From positions 15,830,501 through 15,894,500 of the forward strand of contig NC_079321.1 in assembly GCF_029931775.1 (NCBI RefSeq): DNA of 64,000 nucleotides, in the 5' to 3' direction. The stretch is from Euleptes europaea (Eukaryota; Chordata; Lepidosauria; Squamata; Sphaerodactylidae). This document shows, piece after piece, positions 43,641 through 54,249 of the stretch. Positions within the stretch are counted from its first letter, which is position 1. The number at the start of each line of letters is the position of its first letter. Below the pieces are notes generated by a model that was given only the letters and a program-made list of their open reading frames with translations, was not told the DNA's origin and did no database searches. Position numbers and translations under genes: made by a program.

Positions 43641-43921
43641 CAACTGATCTCCAAGTAGGGCCTGGAGATCCCCCAGAATTACAACTCATCTCTAGATGGC
43701 AGAGATTAGGTCCCCTGGAGAAAGGGGCTTCTTTGGAGGGTGGATTCTATGGCATTATACCCTGCTGAGGCCCCTCCCTTCCCCAAACCTTTCCCTCCTT
43801 AGGCTCCACCCCTAAATTTCCAGGAATATCCCAACCCAGAGCTGGCATGTGGCAACTCTATGTTTTGCTAAGAAAAGCTTTGTGCCTATAGCTCTTGTTT
43901 TATAACCTGGTGTATGCTTGG

Positions 43922-44142
43922 TAAAGGTTGTTGACCTTTTGCAAATTGCAGACATGTTTGCACATGTGGAATAGAGCCGAGCTGGCAAAATGAGCTATAA
44001 AAAGAGGAAGTGGACCTATAAAGAGTAACACGCATTACTGTTTTATAGATCCGCTTCCTCTTTTTATAGCTCATTTTGCCACCTCGGCTCTATTCCACAT
44101 GTGCATACATGTCAGCAATTTGCAGAAGGTCAAAGACCTTTG
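43922..44142. repeat. Hairpin: ~100-bp inverted repeat with 18-bp loop
   Basis: Left arm 43922-44022 and right arm 44041-44142 are about 90% identical when inverted, including GGAATAGAGCCGAG and GCTATAAAAAGAGGAAG. The loop is 44023-44040. Nothing coding. Likely a foldback element or an inverted duplication. Confidence 0.9.
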
Positions 44143-44330
44143 TAGAGGGGGGCACGTCAACAGAAAATGTGGTGAAGTATCTGGAAACCCCTTAGCACAA
44201 AATACTGCTTTGACATTTGTCCTAGATTGTTTCATGGTGAAAGATGGTCCTGTTCTTTGATAAATATTACACAATATTACAACCGCTTATGGATATACAT
44301 TAGACACAGAGTATGTGAAATAAGTCCTGA

Positions 44331-44550
44331 TCTGGATGGCCCAGGCTAGCCTGATCTTGTCAGATCTCAGAAGCTAAGCAGTATCAGCCCTGGTTAGTAT
44401 TTGGATGGGAGACCACCAAGGAATACCAGGGTTGCTATGCAGAGGAAGGCACTGGCAAACCACCTCTGTTAAGTCTCTTGCCATGAAAACCCCAAAAGGG
44501 GTCGCCATAAGTCGGCTGTGACTTGATGGCAGGTCACACACACAGACACG
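44331..44550 (+). mobile_element. 5S rRNA-derived SINE, near full length
   Basis: GATGGCCCAGGCTAGCCTGA start, AGTATTTGGATGGGAGACCA C-box region, and tail GTCGGCTGTGACTTGATGGC followed by CA repeats. The best copy for comparing with 5S rRNA and with the BovB tail. Confidence 0.92.
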
Positions 44551-44888
44551 TGAAACAATGAGGCATAGGATTCTATTTATTTATAGTCTGCCTTCCTCAC
44601 TGGGACTCAAGGCAAATTACATAGAATAAATCAGAACAGTCAACAGAGTGGGACATCAAAAAGACAATGCAACAGGCATTTGACTTGTAGAGATCTGGAA
44701 AACCAACCAGAGGTAAAGTACAGCATAAGTATTAACATGACCTATTAAATGAAAGCAAAAATTACATAGATGCCTGCTTACAGTAACAGACAGTACAAAC
44801 TCTATACAACGGTGCAGTGCACAGTTCCCAACCCTCCACTACAGCCCTCTCTCTGAGCCACATTGTTACAGCGCAGCCCTATATTTTT

Positions 44889-45147
44889 GTTTGCTGTCAG
44901 TTCACAGTTGACTTATGGTGGCCCCGTAGGGTTTTCAAGGCAAGAGACATTTGAAGGTTGTTTGCCATTGTGTCATGGCCCTGGTATTCCTTGGAGGTCT
45001 CCCATCCAAATACTCGCCAGGGTCAGGGCTGAGAGTGTGTGAGTAGCCCAAGGTCACCCAGCAAGCTTCCATGGCGCGAGTGGGGATTCAAACCTGGGTT
45101 TCCCAGGTCCTAGTTCAACACCTTAACCACTACACCACGCTGGCTCT
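44889..45147 (-). mobile_element. Chimeric tRNA/5S SINE, minus
   Basis: Same junction as 22243-22510 on the minus strand: 5S-like part at 44990-45025, tRNA head ending CCACGCTGGCTCT. A family, not a one-off. Confidence 0.85.
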
Positions 45148-45522
45148 TGCAGCCCTATTACCTGTGCAAAAAACCCTCTTGGAGGTGGAGACAGATATTA
45201 CATAAAATGCTGAATCAAAAGAACCAAGCAAGAATAATCCAGCACATGGGGCAATATCTATTAAGACAGAAATTCCACCAAGACACTCACTAAAAACTAG
45301 GGTGTTCTGTGTGGTCAAATGGCCCCTTAGGTCCTTGTTTTTACCATATGAGAATGAGGGATTTACCCAGCAAGCTTTGATCTCAAGCTACTAGACCATA
45401 ATGAGTTCGTCTTTCCCAGCTTTATCTCCACTCACTAGCATTTAGGAACAGTTACCCTCTGCTGCCACCAGTAGGCCACAAAGAGAATGGAAGTCTGATG
45501 GCCTGCAGTCAGACTCTTCTGG

Positions 45523-45638
<116 letters not shown>

Positions 45639-45639
45639 T

Positions 45640-46105
45640 CTCCTGTGTAGTTCAGCCAATGTGGAGGCAGGGGGGAATTCTTGAAATTTCCATTAAAGAA
45701 ATAATGCCAGCAGTACTAAATTTCATTTCCCCCCTTTACTACAACTTCTCACATACATAATTTTCAGTTAACTGAGTAGTAGTGAGAAATTCTGCATTTG
45801 GCAATGCTTTGCTAGTAGTGATCATGACGATTGCATTTGGGGTCAGCCGCTTTTGCATCACTGCACTGGAGGGAGCCATTGGCTTTGCTGAGATATTCAG
45901 TGGAACTGAAGTGCAGCTAGTACTATATCTGGAACTGATTATGCTAAAAATTCCATGTATCTGAGAAGTGGAACCATTTAAATATGTTATTAAGAGGTCT
46001 TTTTTTCTTTTTAAACGTTTAATCTCCAAGTATGATGATGTTCAACTAGGAATTGCATTACTCTTCTTGCTATTAAATCATAAAACAATTTTATCTTTCT
46101 TAGAT
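45640..46105. other. Unassigned, A+T-rich
   Basis: Both strands hold open frames of 60-96 codons (45739-46029 minus is the longest) with no recognisable domain; no gene is called. Confidence 0.4.
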
Positions 46106-46172
46106 ATATATATTTGCCATCCAGTTGCATCTGACATAGGGTGATCCCATAGGGTTTTCAAGGCAAACATAT
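46106..46172 (-). mobile_element. 5S-SINE tail fragment, minus
   Basis: TTTGCCATCCAGTTGCATCT and ATAGGGTTTTCAAGGC match the 3' third only. Confidence 0.6.
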
Positions 46173-46497
46173 AGATAAATAAAAAAAGATCTTTCAATGC
46201 TGCTTTCTGTTTTGACAACTCAGATCCTCAAAGCAATGTCACTCTGTGTACATCAGACAACGCTCAATGAAGGCCAAACCACATACCACATGCAGCCATG
46301 AGCATCTTTGCTATGACATTTTTAACTGTTCCCAAAGCTATGGATTTCAATGGCAGGACAGCAAACCTGGCAATTTTTCTACTCAAAATCCCTTCAACTG
46401 CTTGTCACCTTTGGGGAAAGGAAGGGACCAAAATTTAGAGCTGAGGTCCAGGACAGGCTCTTAAGATAAAGTATTATTTACCAAGGACTATGCATTG

Positions 46498-46653
46498 AAA
46501 GCCAGTGTGGTATAGTGGTTAAGGTGTCAGACTAGGACCTGGGAAACCCAGGTTCAAATCCCTGCTTGCGCCATGGAAGCTTGTTGAGGGACCTTGGGCC
46601 AGTCAGCCTTGACCCTGCAAGTATTTGGATGGGAGACCTCCAAGGAATACCAT
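46498..46653 (+). mobile_element. Chimeric tRNA/5S SINE, 3'-truncated
   Basis: GCCAGTGTGGTATAGTGGTT head, junction at CAGCCTTGACCCTGCAAGTA, stops after CCAAGGAATACCA. Confidence 0.82.
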
Positions 46654-47083
46654 TGTAAGGAGTCTAATGCCGTCTACTGCTTTCTGTAACCTGAAGGATG
46701 AGAACTACAGGAATTCTTACATACTTTACAAATCAAGATGCCCTCCTTCCTCAGAGCTGAAGGAACCCTCACGGTGAGTAACCAAGGTTCCGATCTTGTT
46801 GCTGGGGTATTTTTTCACCCCAGGCAAGGTAACATATTGAGATTTTTTAAAAGGCCCGTTCATTTCTGCTAAGAAAACCTGATCCAGGGAAGCACAGAAA
46901 TGAAGTGTTCTAGTTGTCAGTATGCTAGTACCAACAGTGGGCTTCACTGGAGAACATATACACCACAGATAGATATCTGCTAGGGATAGAAAAATAACCC
47001 ACAGCTGCCAATCATCCTAATGAGAAATAATAGTCGTTTTTTTTTTCTTTTACAGTTTATGATGGTTTTACTGTACTTATCAT

Positions 47084-47320
47084 GAGCCAGCGTGGTGTAG
47101 TGGTTAACAGTGGTAGACTCTAATCTGGAGAACCAGTTCGATTCCCCACTCCTCCACATGAAGCCTGCTGGGTGGCCTTGGTCCAGTCACAGTTCTCTCT
47201 GAACACTCTCAGCCCACGCAGAGGCAGGCAATGGCAAACAACCTCCAAACATCTCTTGCCTTGAAAACCCTATGGGGTCGCCATAAGTCAGCTGTGACTT
47301 GACAGCACTTTTCACCACCA
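47084..47320 (+). mobile_element. Chimeric tRNA/5S-tail SINE with a different junction
   Basis: Head of the CTTCTTCTT-tailed SINE type (GATTCCCCACTCCTCCACAT), switching at CTCTCAGCCCACGCAGAGGC into the 5S-SINE middle/tail; the C-box region is skipped. Ends GCTGTGACTTGACAGCACTT. Confidence 0.82.
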
Positions 47321-47329
47321 CATACATCT

Positions 47330-48120
47330 TGGGTTGAAAGAGTGTTTGTTGTAAAACAGTTCTGTTGCCACAAACATGGATTTGCTTGGCGACATTTGGA
47401 ATCTGGCTTGTGGACAATGAATAGATGCTAAATTAAGTTTTCCAACTTTTTGCATGGGTTTTCCACAGCTTTTTGAAGGGTTTTTCCTTCCAACTTGGTA
47501 CTAAAAGTCACTCCTGCCTACCATCAGCTCGACTAGCCACATTATATATTGTGTGGGAGGTTAACAAATAGAAACACAACCATAAAGAAAAAAAAATACT
47601 CTCTAGCAAACGGCAAGCAGCAAGTTTCGGAGATCATTTCTCATTATGAACTTGTGTTGTCAGAGTGTGACATTATAATCTGAAAAAAGACCAAGCATGT
47701 CAATGAAAATGTCAGTCTAGCTGCCTGGTCTTGCAGAAGAGGGCTTCATTTTCATAATGAGACAGGTCCTAATTTAATAGAATTAACTGTGCCTTCTTAA
47801 ATGACAGAAGGCAGGCACGTAAGATTTTAATGAGAATAAAGGCTTGTTTTCCACCTGAAAATGGCTTCTTGGCAGTGACAGGCTGCATGGCTGTCATCTT
47901 GCATTGTGTGGCTATAATTCCTACTTTCCAAGCTGTCATAAAAAAAATTATCCTGAGCAGAATCTTTGGGTTTTGTACGTGCTCAGATTTCATTATAGAA
48001 CCTGTTTATCCATGTAGAAAGTGAATTTTGTTGCAATATACCCATTCAAATCCTGAATCACTATTTTGAGAGACCCCTGAGAATACATGAATGGCAGGAT
48101 GTTGTGGAATGATTACTATA
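47330..48120. other. Repeat-poor stretch, candidate conserved non-coding DNA
   Basis: No repeats recognised from about 47560 to 48060; contains TTTTCATAATGAGAC, TTTAATAGAATTAACTG and similar A+T-rich motif-like text. No open frame of note. Confidence 0.35.
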
Positions 48121-48132
48121 GTGGGTAGTACT

Positions 48133-48432
48133 TAGGCTTGTCATTTCTCCGGTGGGGGCGTGTTCCCCAGCCAGTTCCACACCCCCAGTTCCCATTGCCT
48201 GCTGCTGATGTCATGTGCACAGCTACGTCACTTCCTGTAAAAACCCTGAAGTGACATAGGGTAGCTCTAGAAATCGCCAGAAACTCTTTGGTTTTACCAG
48301 GATTCCTAGAGCTACCCCATGCCACTTCCAGGTTTTTACTGGAAGTGATGTAGCAGTGCATGCAACATTGCACCCCCCATGTCCCTGCCCCTGAACCTCC
48401 TGGAGGTTGCTATGGATGGCTTGGAAACCCTA
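48133..48432. mobile_element. Diverged C-like MITE with inverted core
   Basis: TTAGGCTTGTC start and TTGGAAACCCTA end. The interior pairs CACTTCCTGTAAAAACCC with later GTTTTTACTGGAAGTG, and GGGTAGCTCTAG with CTAGAGCTACCCC. A similar arrangement lies at about 4860-5228. No target duplication. Confidence 0.55.
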
Positions 48433-48757
48433 TTCCAGCTTCTTATGTCTGTCAAATCAGCCATTTATTCAGGGAGGACTTGAACAAGCATCCCTTGAAC
48501 TCCCTAAGCCACACTAGGCCCAAGCCAAATCTCCTCCCTTCTGCTTCCTGTTTCCTTTAATTGTACTCAGTTGCATGATGTAACAGAACTATTTAATTGT
48601 TGTCCAGTTGAGGAGTTGAGGGGAAGCTAAAGGAAGAGTCCCGCATGCTCTGCTGAAGGACCTTCTAGTGGAGGTCTAGATATACCCATCTGAAGCAGCC
48701 AATGGCCATGCTATTGATACACAATATGGGTGTTGTGCAAAATGGTGCTAGATGTGA

Positions 48758-48985
48758 GCTGTGACTCATGAAAGCTCATACCGTGCCAGAAATTTTGTTA
48801 GTCTTTAAGGTGCTACTGGACTTGTTTGTGGGCTTCTTAGAGGCCCCTGGTTGGCCACTGTGTGAACAGACTGCTGGACTTGATGGGCCTTGGTCTGATC
48901 CAGCAGGGCTTTTCTTATGTTCTTATGACTCTTCCTCTTTTCTACCACTACAGACAAATTAACACAGCTACCCATTGTGATCTGT
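48758..48985 (+). repeat. Dispersed repeat (AGTCTTTAAGGTGCTACTGG) split by CR1
   Basis: GACTCATGAAAGCTCATACC, TTAGTCTTTAAGGTGCTACT, then a CR1 end (48822-48928), then CTACAGACAAATTAACACAG. The same repeat, unnamed here, is at 51110-51245 and, in part, at 22815-22925, 26400-26610, 57263-57345 and 61715-61830. Confidence 0.7.
48822..48928 (+). mobile_element. Short CR1-type 3' end inside another repeat
   Basis: From GTTTGTGGGCTTCTTAGAGG to TTCTTATGTTCTTATG. It interrupts a dispersed repeat whose halves are at 48758-48821 and 48929-48985. Confidence 0.78.
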
Positions 48986-49079
48986 ACAAGTGGAGGACAT
49001 TTTCCAAATCAGCAAAACAAAGAGGAGGGCAAGAATGTGTGGTTGTGTGTCCAGTGGACTGTAGACCACTCTTTCCCCC

Positions 49080-49600
49080 CAGAATTGTATAGGGATCTAC
49101 CAGACTGGAAATGGTGAGCGTACGGAAGGGACAGGAAAGCAATTTGTAATTCCTCTTGAAGCACAGCAATGCCTCTTTGCAATCACTTCCCCTGCTCATC
49201 CTGACCATCCAAGACAGGCATGCCTACTATGATCATGCCTTGAGTAAAGAAGCATGTGATAAACAAGCTCCAGAAGAGGGTAAAGGGGCAGTTCCCATGA
49301 ATTGCCTGGTACTTGAAATTCCAAGTTTCCTTTTAAATTGCATTCAAGTTCTTTGCAGTGCATTGCGGGTGTCGATTATGGTATGCTTAATGAATGCCCC
49401 TCGAGCTACAACAGGCACAGAGAAGTGTTACTTTATTTCAAGAAAACTGAAGGACATAAAGCACAGTTTTGTACGTTTGTAATTAAAATCTCACTTGATT
49501 GCTTTTTCAATTAATCTTTACAGTCCTAAATGTTATGTGCACAGCAGATCAGCTTGCAGAGCTACTCCCTTGAGGATGCTGACCTTGAGGCTGAATTAGC
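49080..49600. other. Repeat-poor stretch, candidate conserved non-coding DNA
   Basis: Includes TTTCAATTAATCTTTACAG and TGTAATTAAAATC. No repeat, no coding signal. Confidence 0.3.
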
Positions 49601-49664
49601 TGCACTCTGGACAGAGACAGTGGAGAAGGAAAGATTCTACCCTGGCTTCCTGAGAGAGAATCAG

Positions 49665-50157
49665 GGGGTATGATAACCATCTTCAAGTACTTGAAGAGGT
49701 GATATGATCACCATTTGAGAGGGGATATGATAACCATCTTCAAGTACTTGAAGGGCTGTCATATAGAGGAGGGCGCCGAGTTGTTTTCTGTTGCTCCAGA
49801 AGGTCGGACCAGAACCAACGGGTTGACATTAAATCAAAAGAGTTTCTGTCTGAACATTAAGAAGAATTTTCTAACAGTTAGAGAGGTTCCTCAGTGGAAC
49901 AAGCTTCCTCAGGAGGTGGTAAGCTCTCCTTCCCTGGCGGTTTTTAAGCAGAGGCTAGATGGCCATCTGTCAGCAATGCTGATTCTATGACCTTAAGCAA
50001 ATGATGAGAGGGAGGACATCTTGGACATCTTCTGGGCATGGAGTAGGGGTCACTGGAGGTGTGGGGGGAGGTAGTTTGGAATTTCCTGCATTGTGCAGGG
50101 GGTTGGACTAGATGACCCTGGTGGTCCCTTCCAACTCTATGATTCTATGATTCTAAT
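49665..50157 (+). mobile_element. CR1 LINE 3' end
   Basis: Same subfamily as 17384-17876, with the same C-terminal peptide and the tail CTATGATTCTATGATTCT. The start is locally duplicated: the GATATGATAACCATCTTCAA block occurs near 49669 and again near 49722. Confidence 0.92.
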
Positions 50158-50289
50158 CTAAGGGCCAAACTCAACAGTCAGACATACATGGGGGAACTCA
50201 CCTTAAAAAGTGCTCTTTAATTTGGCAGTGGGAGGGAATATTGTGAGGGGTGAGAACTTTCTGGTTTCCCTCCCACCCTGCTTTCGGAG

Positions 50290-50762
50290 TGGTTTTTATA
50301 TGCCAACTTTCTTTACCTTTTAAGGAGAATCAAACCAGCTTACAATCTCCTTCCTTTCCTCTCCCCACAACAGTAGGGTTGCCCACCTCCAGATACTAGC
50401 TGGAGATCTCCTGCTATGACAACTGATCTCCAACCGATACAGATCAGTTCACCTGGAGAAATTGGACTCTATGTCATTGAAGTCCCTCCCCTGCCCAAAC
50501 GCCACCCTCCTCAAGCTCCGCCCCAAAAACCTCCTGCCAGTGGTGAAGAGGGACCTGGCAACCCTACACAACAGACACCTTGTGAGGTAGGTGGAGCTGA
50601 GAGAGCTCTAAGAGAACTGTGACTAGCCCAAGGTCACCCAGCAGGCTTCATGTAGGGGAAACCAACCCGGTTCACCAGATTAGAGTCTGCCGCTCATGTG
50701 GAGGAGCCGGGAATCAAATCCGGTTCTTCAGATTAGAGTCCTCCACTCTTAACCACTACACC
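50290..50762 (-). mobile_element. tRNA-derived SINE, minus, split by a hAT MITE
   Basis: 50290-50373 and 50567-50762; the tail microsatellite is lost and the head ends at CTCTTAACCACTACACC. Confidence 0.88.
50374..50566 (-). mobile_element. A-subtype hAT MITE inside a SINE, perfect target duplication
   Basis: Perfect 8-bp flanks CACAACAG (50366-50373 and 50567-50574), within the minus-strand SINE at about 50290-50762. Confidence 0.94.
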
Positions 50763-51109
50763 CTGAAGAAACAGGACGTTAGACAGGAGGAAACTGAGAA
50801 TGAATCAAAGGCCTATATTGAGTAAGGCTTCCTAATTGCTTACGGAGTATCCATATGCATCCAGAAAAACTCATTGATCCGGATGGACAGTGCTTTGGGC
50901 ATTTAGCCATTGAGTACTGGACATTCTTTGAAAGTTTCCACATGTGTTCAGACTTTCGTTGTGAGTGGAGGAGCTATGGGTGTGACAGAGGAGTGTGCTC
51001 AGATCATTCAGGGCAGTGGTAATGACATGGTCACCAATTGCCTGTTATCAGCATCCTGGAATTTGTCATTTTTAACTCCCCACCTTCAGTATTTTCCATG
51101 TGTCACCAA

Positions 51110-51245
51110 TACTCTGCAGTGGGTAGCCGTGTTAGTCTGTCTGCAGTAGTAGAAAAGAGCAAGAGTCTAGTAGCACCTTAAAGACTAACAAAAATATTTT
51201 CTGGCAGGGCAAGAGCTTTCGTGAGCCACAGCTCCCTTCTTCAGA
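51110..51245 (-). repeat. Dispersed repeat (AGCACCTTAAAGACTAAC), minus
   Basis: GTAGCCGTGTTAGTCTGTCT to GAGCCACAGCTCCCTTCTTC; full unit of about 135 bp. Confidence 0.75.
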
Positions 51246-51473
51246 TACCAATACTCTGAATACTGAAATCTTGAGTTCAGACTTATGCAACAAGGCACAT
51301 AACTATGTGCTACCTGATTTTGTTTTTCTTCTGTACGGAATTTGACCTTTGAGATCCAAAGCTAACATTGACTTGTCCCTAGTGCTTGATCCCGAGTTCC
51401 AGGGTAAACTGTAAATTGAAAGCAACTGGGAAGGGGGGGGGGAGCCAGGAAGCCATCCTGTTAGAGCCCCGGG

Positions 51474-51487
51474 GTTGCCATGGCAAC
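51474..51487. promoter_or_regulatory. Palindromic RFX X-box-like site
   Basis: GTTGCCATGGCAAC is a perfect 14-bp palindrome matching the RFX consensus (two half-sites with a two-base spacer). It is in a repeat-poor stretch (about 51360-51740), followed by CTGCATAATTAAAGGC. Binding is not shown by sequence alone. Confidence 0.45.
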
Positions 51488-51749
51488 TACTGCATAATTA
51501 AAGGCTCCTTCTCTGCCTTTGTGTGCTTCAATTGTGCTGCTGATGACTTGCATCTTTGGCGCTCGTAAAGCAAAAGGCAACCATTTCTGTTTGCAAAAAA
51601 CCGAGCCCGGTCATAGCTCGCTTGTATCAGCTGGAACGGGGTTTTCTCAAGCCCCTTCCGCAAAACCATTTGCCCCTTTTAACACAATTTTTCATTTTTT
51701 TAAAAACTGTTCTGATATAACATTCGTTTCAGTGAATTCCAGGAGGTTG

Positions 51750-51965
51750 GGAGGTGCGTGGCTCAGTGGTAGGACATCTACTTGGCATGCAGAAGGCCCC
51801 AGGTTCAATCCCCAGCATCTCCAGTTAAAGGGACTGGGCAAGTAGGTGATGTGAAAGACCCCTGTCTGAGACCCTGGAGAGCCGCTGCCAATCTGAGGAG
51901 ACAATACTGACTTTGATGGACCGAAGGTCTGATTCAGTATAGGGCAGCTTCATTTGTTCATGTGA
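51750..51965 (+). mobile_element. tRNA-Ala-like SINE
   Basis: GGTGCGTGGCTCAGTGGTAG head to GGGCAGCTTCATTTGTTCAT tail; essentially full length. Confidence 0.9.
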
Positions 51966-51969
51966 AGGA

Positions 51970-52040
51970 GATGTTGGCGCTCTCTGGGTCTGGTTGGGGA
52001 CTCTTAAGGAACTAACAAAAAACAAAGCAGATACACCAGC
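51970..52040 (-). repeat. Short dispersed repeat (pair with 38688-38750)
   Basis: Inverse copy of the segment at 38688-38750. It directly follows the tRNA-Ala-like SINE at 51750-51965. Confidence 0.6.
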
Positions 52041-52557
52041 GTTTCCTGTCTAGGGAAAAAGCAGAGTTACATAGGGTTCAGGGGCCGATAAAGAGGCAGG
52101 AATAGAGCAAGTACCCTGTCTTACCTTAGGGAAATAGTAGGTTAGGGACTTGTGAGGGCATTGAGCGAAATATCCCAATAGACAAACTGACCCTATTTCA
52201 AGAGGCTAAGATTCTTGGCTTTAAGGAGGAGTTCCAAATAAAACCATTCCTCCTCTCTCACTGACAGAAATACCCCGTCAGTTCGGGAAAGCTGTGGGTG
52301 TGTGAAACCACATTTCCGCTGTTCCTTGCTGTAAAGAACCCTAATTTGTTCCATCTCTTGTCTTATCCACCACTAAGCATCGAGTCCTTCTGAAGAACAG
52401 ACAATAAACTAACCTTTTTCTGTTGTGAAAGGAAGGTGTTGGTGTGAATCACTGAAGGAAGAGGGGTGGGGAGTAGCAGAAAGTAGCTCAGATTCCTATT
52501 CTACCTCCCCAGGCCTCCTCTGTAATAGCAGGGCGTGATCCAGTGGAGTTATTCATT

Positions 52558-52773
52558 AGGAGAGAGGCCATGGCTCAGTGGTAGAGCATCTGCTTGGCAT
52601 GCAGAAGGTCCCAGGTTCAATCCCCGGCATCTCCAGTTAAAGGGACTAGGCAAGCAGGGGATGTGAAAGACCTCTGCATGAGACCCCGGAGAGCCGCTGC
52701 TGGTCTGAGTAGACAATACTGACTTTGATGGACCAAGGGTCTGATTCAGCATAAGGCAGCTTCATGTGTTCAT
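52558..52773 (+). mobile_element. tRNA-Ala-like SINE
   Basis: GAGGCCATGGCTCAGTGGTA head, GGTTCAATCCCCGGCATC B box, full body to AGGCAGCTTCATGTGTTCAT. Confidence 0.92.
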
Positions 52774-52779
52774 TAAGAT

Positions 52780-53440
52780 TGCCTTACTGACCAGTCACAA
52801 CCCACGCCATAACTAAAATCAACTTGGTCATTGCTCCTAAAAAAGGTGTGATGGGGATGGTGGGGAGCTGAGAACGCACCTGGCCGTGGACTAAAATAAC
52901 TCTGCCTGGGATTGCTCTGTACAGCTGCCAGGCACCTGGAGACAAGGAATTCCTGTGAGCTCATCCCCTTGCGCTCTTCAATTGATAAAAGTCCACATTC
53001 CTAAGCTAAGTAACTCCTTTCAGACGCTTCCCCATACACTCACAAGGCACAGCCTTTGGCAGGCCACATTCTTCACATACCAATCCTATTATCTAGCCAA
53101 GCGCTGCCCCTCCACCTAGTCCTTGTAGAGCTTCCCTGAAAACGGTGGAAAGGGAACAAATCACCGAGAAATTAGCAGTTAACAATGTGAACCAATGGCT
53201 AAGGCTGGAGGTGGTAAATCTGTGTCTGAAAGGGCTCACATGATTGACATTCTCTATTAAAAATCCCTGCGTGTAGCTTTCCTTTCTCTCCATGTGTGTG
53301 GACATGAATTCTCCCCCCATTGAGGAGCATTCCTTCATGTGAATTCTGCTTGTAGTCTCTCTGAACCCAGTATAGTCACTTGCTGAGGAACTGGGTCTGG
53401 CATAATGTCCTTGAAATGTAAATTAAAATATTATAGCATA
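52780..53440. other. Intergenic, no gene seen
   Basis: Unique-looking; nothing assigned. Ends at a local AATTTTTCTGGTGCAG duplication beside the SINE at 53501. Confidence 0.5.
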
Positions 53441-53500
53441 ATACAATTTTTCTGGTGCAGGAATCAGAATGCTTAATTTTTCTGGTGCAGAAATCAGAAT

Positions 53501-53845
53501 GCCAGCGTGGTATAGTGGTTAAGAGTGGTGGTTTGGAGTGGTGGACTCTGATCTGGAGAACCAGGTTTGATTCCCCACTCCTCCACATGAGCGGCGGAGG
53601 CTAATCTGGTGAACTGGATTTGTTTCCCCGCTCCTACACATGAAGCCAGCTGGGTGACCTTGGGCAAGCCATAGCTCTGTTAGAGCTCTCTCAGCCCCAC
53701 CTACCTCACAGGGTGTCTGTTGTGGGGAGGGGAACGGAAGGTGATTGTAAGCCAGTTTGAATCTCCCTTATGGTAGAGAAAGTTGGCATATAAAAACTAA
53801 CTCTTCTTCTTCTTCTTCTTCTTCTTCTTCTTCTTCTTCTTCTTC
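53501..53845 (+). mobile_element. tRNA-derived SINE with long TTC tail
   Basis: GCCAGCGTGGTATAGTGGTT head, duplicated head, then an expanded (TTC)n at about 53803-53845. The flanking sequence just left (53442-53500) is a local tandem duplication of AATTTTTCTGGTGCAG. Confidence 0.92.
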
Positions 53846-53856
53846 ACATAAACCTA

Positions 53857-54045
53857 AGAGTTAGTGTGGTCTAGTGGTTAGATGAGGGTCTAGGAGGTCT
53901 AAATTAAGACTCACTGCTATGAAACTCACTGGGTTACTTTTGGCCAGTTGCTCTTTCTCAGCCTTACCTGCCTCACAAGGTTGTTGTGGGGCTAAGATGA
54001 GGAAGGGAGAGCTCCAATGAAGATCTTGGAGGAAGGACTGGCTAA
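53857..54045 (+). mobile_element. Sauria-type tRNA SINE, diverged
   Basis: AGAGTTAGTGTGGTCTAGTG head, GGTTACTTTTGGCCAGTTGC middle, TCACAAGGTTGTTGTGGGGC block. 3' end indistinct. Confidence 0.72.
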
Positions 54046-54249
54046 AAATACACTAGGGAGATACAACGAAAGGGGCAAGTACATTGTAATATAAGAGTAC
54101 CTGAATGAGGAATGGTTTAAAATAACTGTAATATGAACAGAGACTGCAACAATTTTTACAAGAGTTTCTAAGTCTTGTTCTAGAGCTGAGGTTGTATTCT
54201 TTTCAGGAAAGACCACCAGTTGCCAATTCCCAACACTGTAAAACACATT

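Larger units (their letters stand above)
43114..43860 (-). mobile_element. B-subtype hAT MITE (minus) split by a MITE and a SINE
   Basis: Flanks TGTTTGGC (43106-43113) and TGTTTTGC (43861-43868) match at seven of eight. The host is 43114-43125, 43335-43351 and about 43640-43860; the rest are insertions. Confidence 0.82.

Noticed and set aside
44331-44445. Possible 5S rRNA gene
   Set aside because: Only partial 5S similarity with a BovB-like tail, and many dispersed copies: a 5S-derived SINE.
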